Positions 14,300-15,971 of a stretch of 15,971 nt of DNA are shown piece by piece (within the stretch, counting starts at the first letter, position 1; every line of letters begins with the position of its first letter). The stretch spans positions 1-15,971 of the forward strand of contig JAGZJD010000053.1 in the NCBI GenBank assembly GCA_018365895.1, in the 5' to 3' direction. The notes beneath the pieces are model-generated. The model was given only the letters and a program-made list of their open reading frames with translations, had not been told where the DNA came from and did not search any database. This DNA is from Lachnospiraceae bacterium (GTDB lineage Bacteria > Bacillota_A > Clostridia > Lachnospirales > Lachnospiraceae). Position numbers and translations under genes: made by a program.

Positions 14300-14971
14300 T
14301 TAATTGTCCTCTGCTATGTAGTCAGATGTTTCAGAAAGATCTGCTTCTTCCGGTTCATATCGTTTGAAAATCTTGCGGAAAAATACAGACTGAATGTAAG
14401 CAACACCAGCAGTACCGCCGATCATGCTGACAAAAAGTGTTGTATAAAGGGCATAACCGGATCTTGTAGCAATAAAAATAATTAAAACATCGATGAGAAT
14501 AAACAATACAGTAAACGGAAAATGGGCAATGCTCATCAATAATGAATTTTTAATTGTAACTTTCACGCTGTTAACAAATCTTGCAAGAATCGGGAATACA
14601 TAAGTAAACATACAGAAAATAATGAGTGAAATAGAAAAAATTCCGATTCGAAGCGGTTTCGCCCAACTTACTGTCATCGTTTTTACAATCTGTGTATCCG
14701 CATACATAACCCATCCGATCAGCAGAAAAAGAATCCAGATGATCGTTCCCTGTTTGAAATTCATTCGGAAAGACTTAAAAAAGTCTTTTCCAATATAAGT
14801 TTCTTCATTTTTGACCATTTTTAATGCAACACTGTACATGGCAGTCAGAGAAGCACCGATCGTAACAATTGGGATGCTGCACAAAAGAAATAAAAGGTTT
14901 AAATACATTAAGTCGAACAACTTCCCGAGAAAACGCATTACGGGATTGTCCAAATCAAAAAGTCTGTTCAT
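14300..14971 (-). CDS. DUF624 (YesL-like) membrane protein
   Basis: Integral membrane protein of 223 aa with about five hydrophobic spans, matching the DUF624/YesL family: the opening MNRLFDLDNPVMRFLGKLFDLMYLNLLFLLCSIPIVTIGAS is broken here into the family's familiar elements FDLDNP, F..L.DL..LN and IPIVTIGAS, followed by ALYS-like TAMYSVALK and a conserved FFKSFRMNFKQG. Family members are often found near carbohydrate-uptake genes, but their molecular role is not established. The ATG at 14971 is chosen because AGGAGGG lies 5 bases before it; an in-frame TTG at 14992 would sit upstream of that ribosome site. The C-terminus is acidic (EPEEADLSETSDYIAEDN) and probably cytoplasmic. It has its own promoter and terminator, so it is a single-gene unit. 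Confidence 0.88.
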   Translation of the reverse strand: MNRLFDLDNPVMRFLGKLFDLMYLNLLFLLCSIPIVTIGASLTAMYSVALKMVKNEETYIGKDFFKSFRMNFKQGTIIWILFLLIGWVMYADTQIVKTMTVSWAKPLRIGIFSISLIIFCMFTYVFPILARFVNSVKVTIKNSLLMSIAHFPFTVLFILIDVLIIFIATRSGYALYTTLFVSMIGGTAGVAYIQSVFFRKIFKRYEPEEADLSETSDYIAEDN

Positions 14972-15002
14972 AAATACCCTCCTAAAAAGCAATCTGATTA
15001 AG

Positions 15003-15031
15003 ATTATAGTAGATTAATGTCGGAAAAGCAA
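15003..15031 (-). promoter_or_regulatory. Sigma-A promoter for the DUF624 gene
   Basis: On the minus strand TTGCTT (15031-15026) and a perfect TATAAT (15008-15003) are separated by 17 bases. The -10 lies about 30 bases ahead of the ATG at 14971, giving a short leader that contains the AGGAGGG site. Confidence 0.75.
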
Positions 15032-15114
15032 GTCGGAGCACTGTGAAGATTTATAAAAATATTATAAGAAATTTATAAAATGTTGATGATTCTGGGCAAA
15101 AAAGCAGTTCTCAC

Positions 15115-15143
15115 TTGACGAACCTTGTTAAAACATTTACAAT
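15115..15143 (+). promoter_or_regulatory. Sigma-A promoter for ppdK
   Basis: TTGACG (15115-15120) and TACAAT (15138-15143) lie 17 bases apart, close to consensus. Transcription would begin near 15150 and leave a leader of about 100 bases before the ppdK start. Confidence 0.75.
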
Positions 15144-15176
15144 ATGATTGCGGTGAAAATCGCAAAATTTGTTAGT

Positions 15177-15206
15177 AATATGAGATATTCCAAAGATGCT
15201 CATATT
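15177..15206 (+). other. Small hairpin in the ppdK leader
   Basis: AATATGAG (15177-15184) pairs perfectly with CTCATATT (15199-15206) around a 14-base loop, in the untranslated leader. No T-run follows, so it is not a terminator; it may stabilise the transcript. No known regulatory RNA is recognised. Confidence 0.35.
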
Positions 15207-15251
15207 CAAGATACCAAATATTTACAAAAAATACGAGGAGGTCGTAAAGAC

Positions 15252-15971
15252 ATGGCAAAATGGGTTTATATGTTCACTGAAGGTGACGCTTCTATGCGTA
15301 ACACTCTTGGTGGAAAAGGTGCTAACCTTGCTGAGATGACAAAATTAGGTCTTCCGGTACCACAGGGATTCACAATCACAACAGATGCTTGTACACAGTA
15401 CTATGAAGACGGAAGAAAGATTAACGATGAAATCATGGAACAGATCATGGATGCAATCGTTAAAATGGAAGAAGTTACTGGAAAGAAATTTGGTGACAAA
15501 GAGAATCCACTTCTTGTATCTGTTCGTTCAGGAGCAAGAGCTTCTATGCCTGGTATGATGGATACAATCCTTAACCTTGGTCTGAACGAAGAGGTTGTTG
15601 AGACATTAGCTTCTGCATCAGGAAATGCTCGTTGGGCTTGGGACTGCTACAGAAGATTTATCCAGATGTACTCTGACGTAGTTATGGAAGTAGGTAAGAA
15701 ATACTTCGAAGAGCTGATCGACAAGATGAAAGAAGAAAGAGGCGTAAAACAGGACGTAGAACTGACAGCTGAAGATCTTCATGAACTTGCAGAACAGTTC
15801 AAAGCTGAATATAAAGAAAAAATCGGTGAAGAATTCCCTACAGATCCAAAGGAACAGTTAATGGGAGCTATCAAAGCTGTATTCCGTTCTTGGGACAACC
15901 CACGTGCTAACGTATACCGTCGTGACAACGATATCCCATATTCTTGGGGAACAGCTGTTAACGTACAGATG
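15252..15971 (+). CDS. ppdK: Pyruvate, phosphate dikinase, N-terminal part (cut by window edge)
   Basis: The first 240 codons of PPDK, which interconverts pyruvate, ATP and phosphate with phosphoenolpyruvate, AMP and pyrophosphate in central carbon metabolism. The N-terminal ATP-grasp domain is unmistakable: MAKWVYMFTEGDASMRNTLG, then GGKGANLAEMTKLGLPVPQGF, SVRSGARASMPGMMDTILNLG, and AVFRSWDNPRANVYRR. The phosphohistidine and PEP-binding domains lie beyond the right edge, so the gene is open at the window end with no disruption. AGGAGG (15236-15241) precedes the ATG by 10 bases. Codon choice (many CTT, GTT, CGT, few AGA) is that of a strongly expressed gene and differs from the AT-rich operon. 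It is ordinary host backbone and marks the right limit of any inserted region. Confidence 0.96.
   Translation, partial: MAKWVYMFTEGDASMRNTLGGKGANLAEMTKLGLPVPQGFTITTDACTQYYEDGRKINDEIMEQIMDAIVKMEEVTGKKFGDKENPLLVSVRSGARASMPGMMDTILNLGLNEEVVETLASASGNARWAWDCYRRFIQMYSDVVMEVGKKYFEELIDKMKEERGVKQDVELTAEDLHELAEQFKAEYKEKIGEEFPTDPKEQLMGAIKAVFRSWDNPRANVYRRDNDIPYSWGTAVNVQM

Noticed and set aside
1..15971. CRISPR array, tRNA, rRNA or origin
   Set aside because: No regularly spaced repeats and no tRNA- or rRNA-like sequence were noticed on either strand.

Overview
This window looks like a low-GC Gram-positive chromosome of the Clostridia, most likely Lachnospiraceae-like. The reasons are A/T-rich coding with strong AGGAGG-type ribosome sites, an Agr-type LytTR/GHKL two-component pair, a REC-HD-GYP regulator, a DUF624 protein and pyruvate, phosphate dikinase. 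The genus cannot be fixed from the sequence alone.

Layout from left to right. (1) At 173-1252, on the minus strand, is a complete tyrosine recombinase with no excisionase beside it, which suggests the edge or relic of an integrative element. (2) At 1418-3456 is an Agr-like regulator and sensor-kinase pair ending in a clear terminator at 3476-3519; no agrB or agrD is visible. (3) At 3646-8782 is a strikingly AT-rich block: a SPASM-like radical SAM protein, a cobalamin-type radical SAM protein, a Nudix hydrolase, a third radical SAM gene broken by one in-frame TAA, a HIT/GalT-like protein with a Cys cluster, and a GalE-like epimerase. (4) At 8831-12540, continuing in the same direction but with more ordinary base composition, are a GT4 glycosyltransferase and a three-gene ABC-2 exporter (two permeases and an ATPase). 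(5) At 12746-13999 is a REC-HD-GYP regulator whose 3' end runs into the decayed remains of a hybrid histidine kinase (13957-14203). (6) After a strong hairpin terminator, a DUF624 membrane protein lies on the minus strand (14300-14971). The 5' part of ppdK (from 15252), with a good sigma-A promoter, runs off the right edge. Regions 5 and 6 look like ordinary host backbone.

The most interesting part is 3646-12540. Two intact radical SAM enzymes and one interrupted one sit with nucleotide-handling enzymes (Nudix, HIT/GalT-like), a sugar-nucleotide epimerase, a glycosyltransferase and an ABC-2 exporter. All are on one strand with small gaps and lie next to a cell-density-type two-component system. 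I read this as a horizontally acquired biosynthesis-and-export locus for a radical-SAM-modified, probably glycosylated or nucleotide-sugar-derived small molecule. I see no convincing RiPP precursor gene, and I do not recognise the exact gene set as a described pathway. The product, and whether the locus is still functional given the stop codon in the third radical SAM gene, are open.
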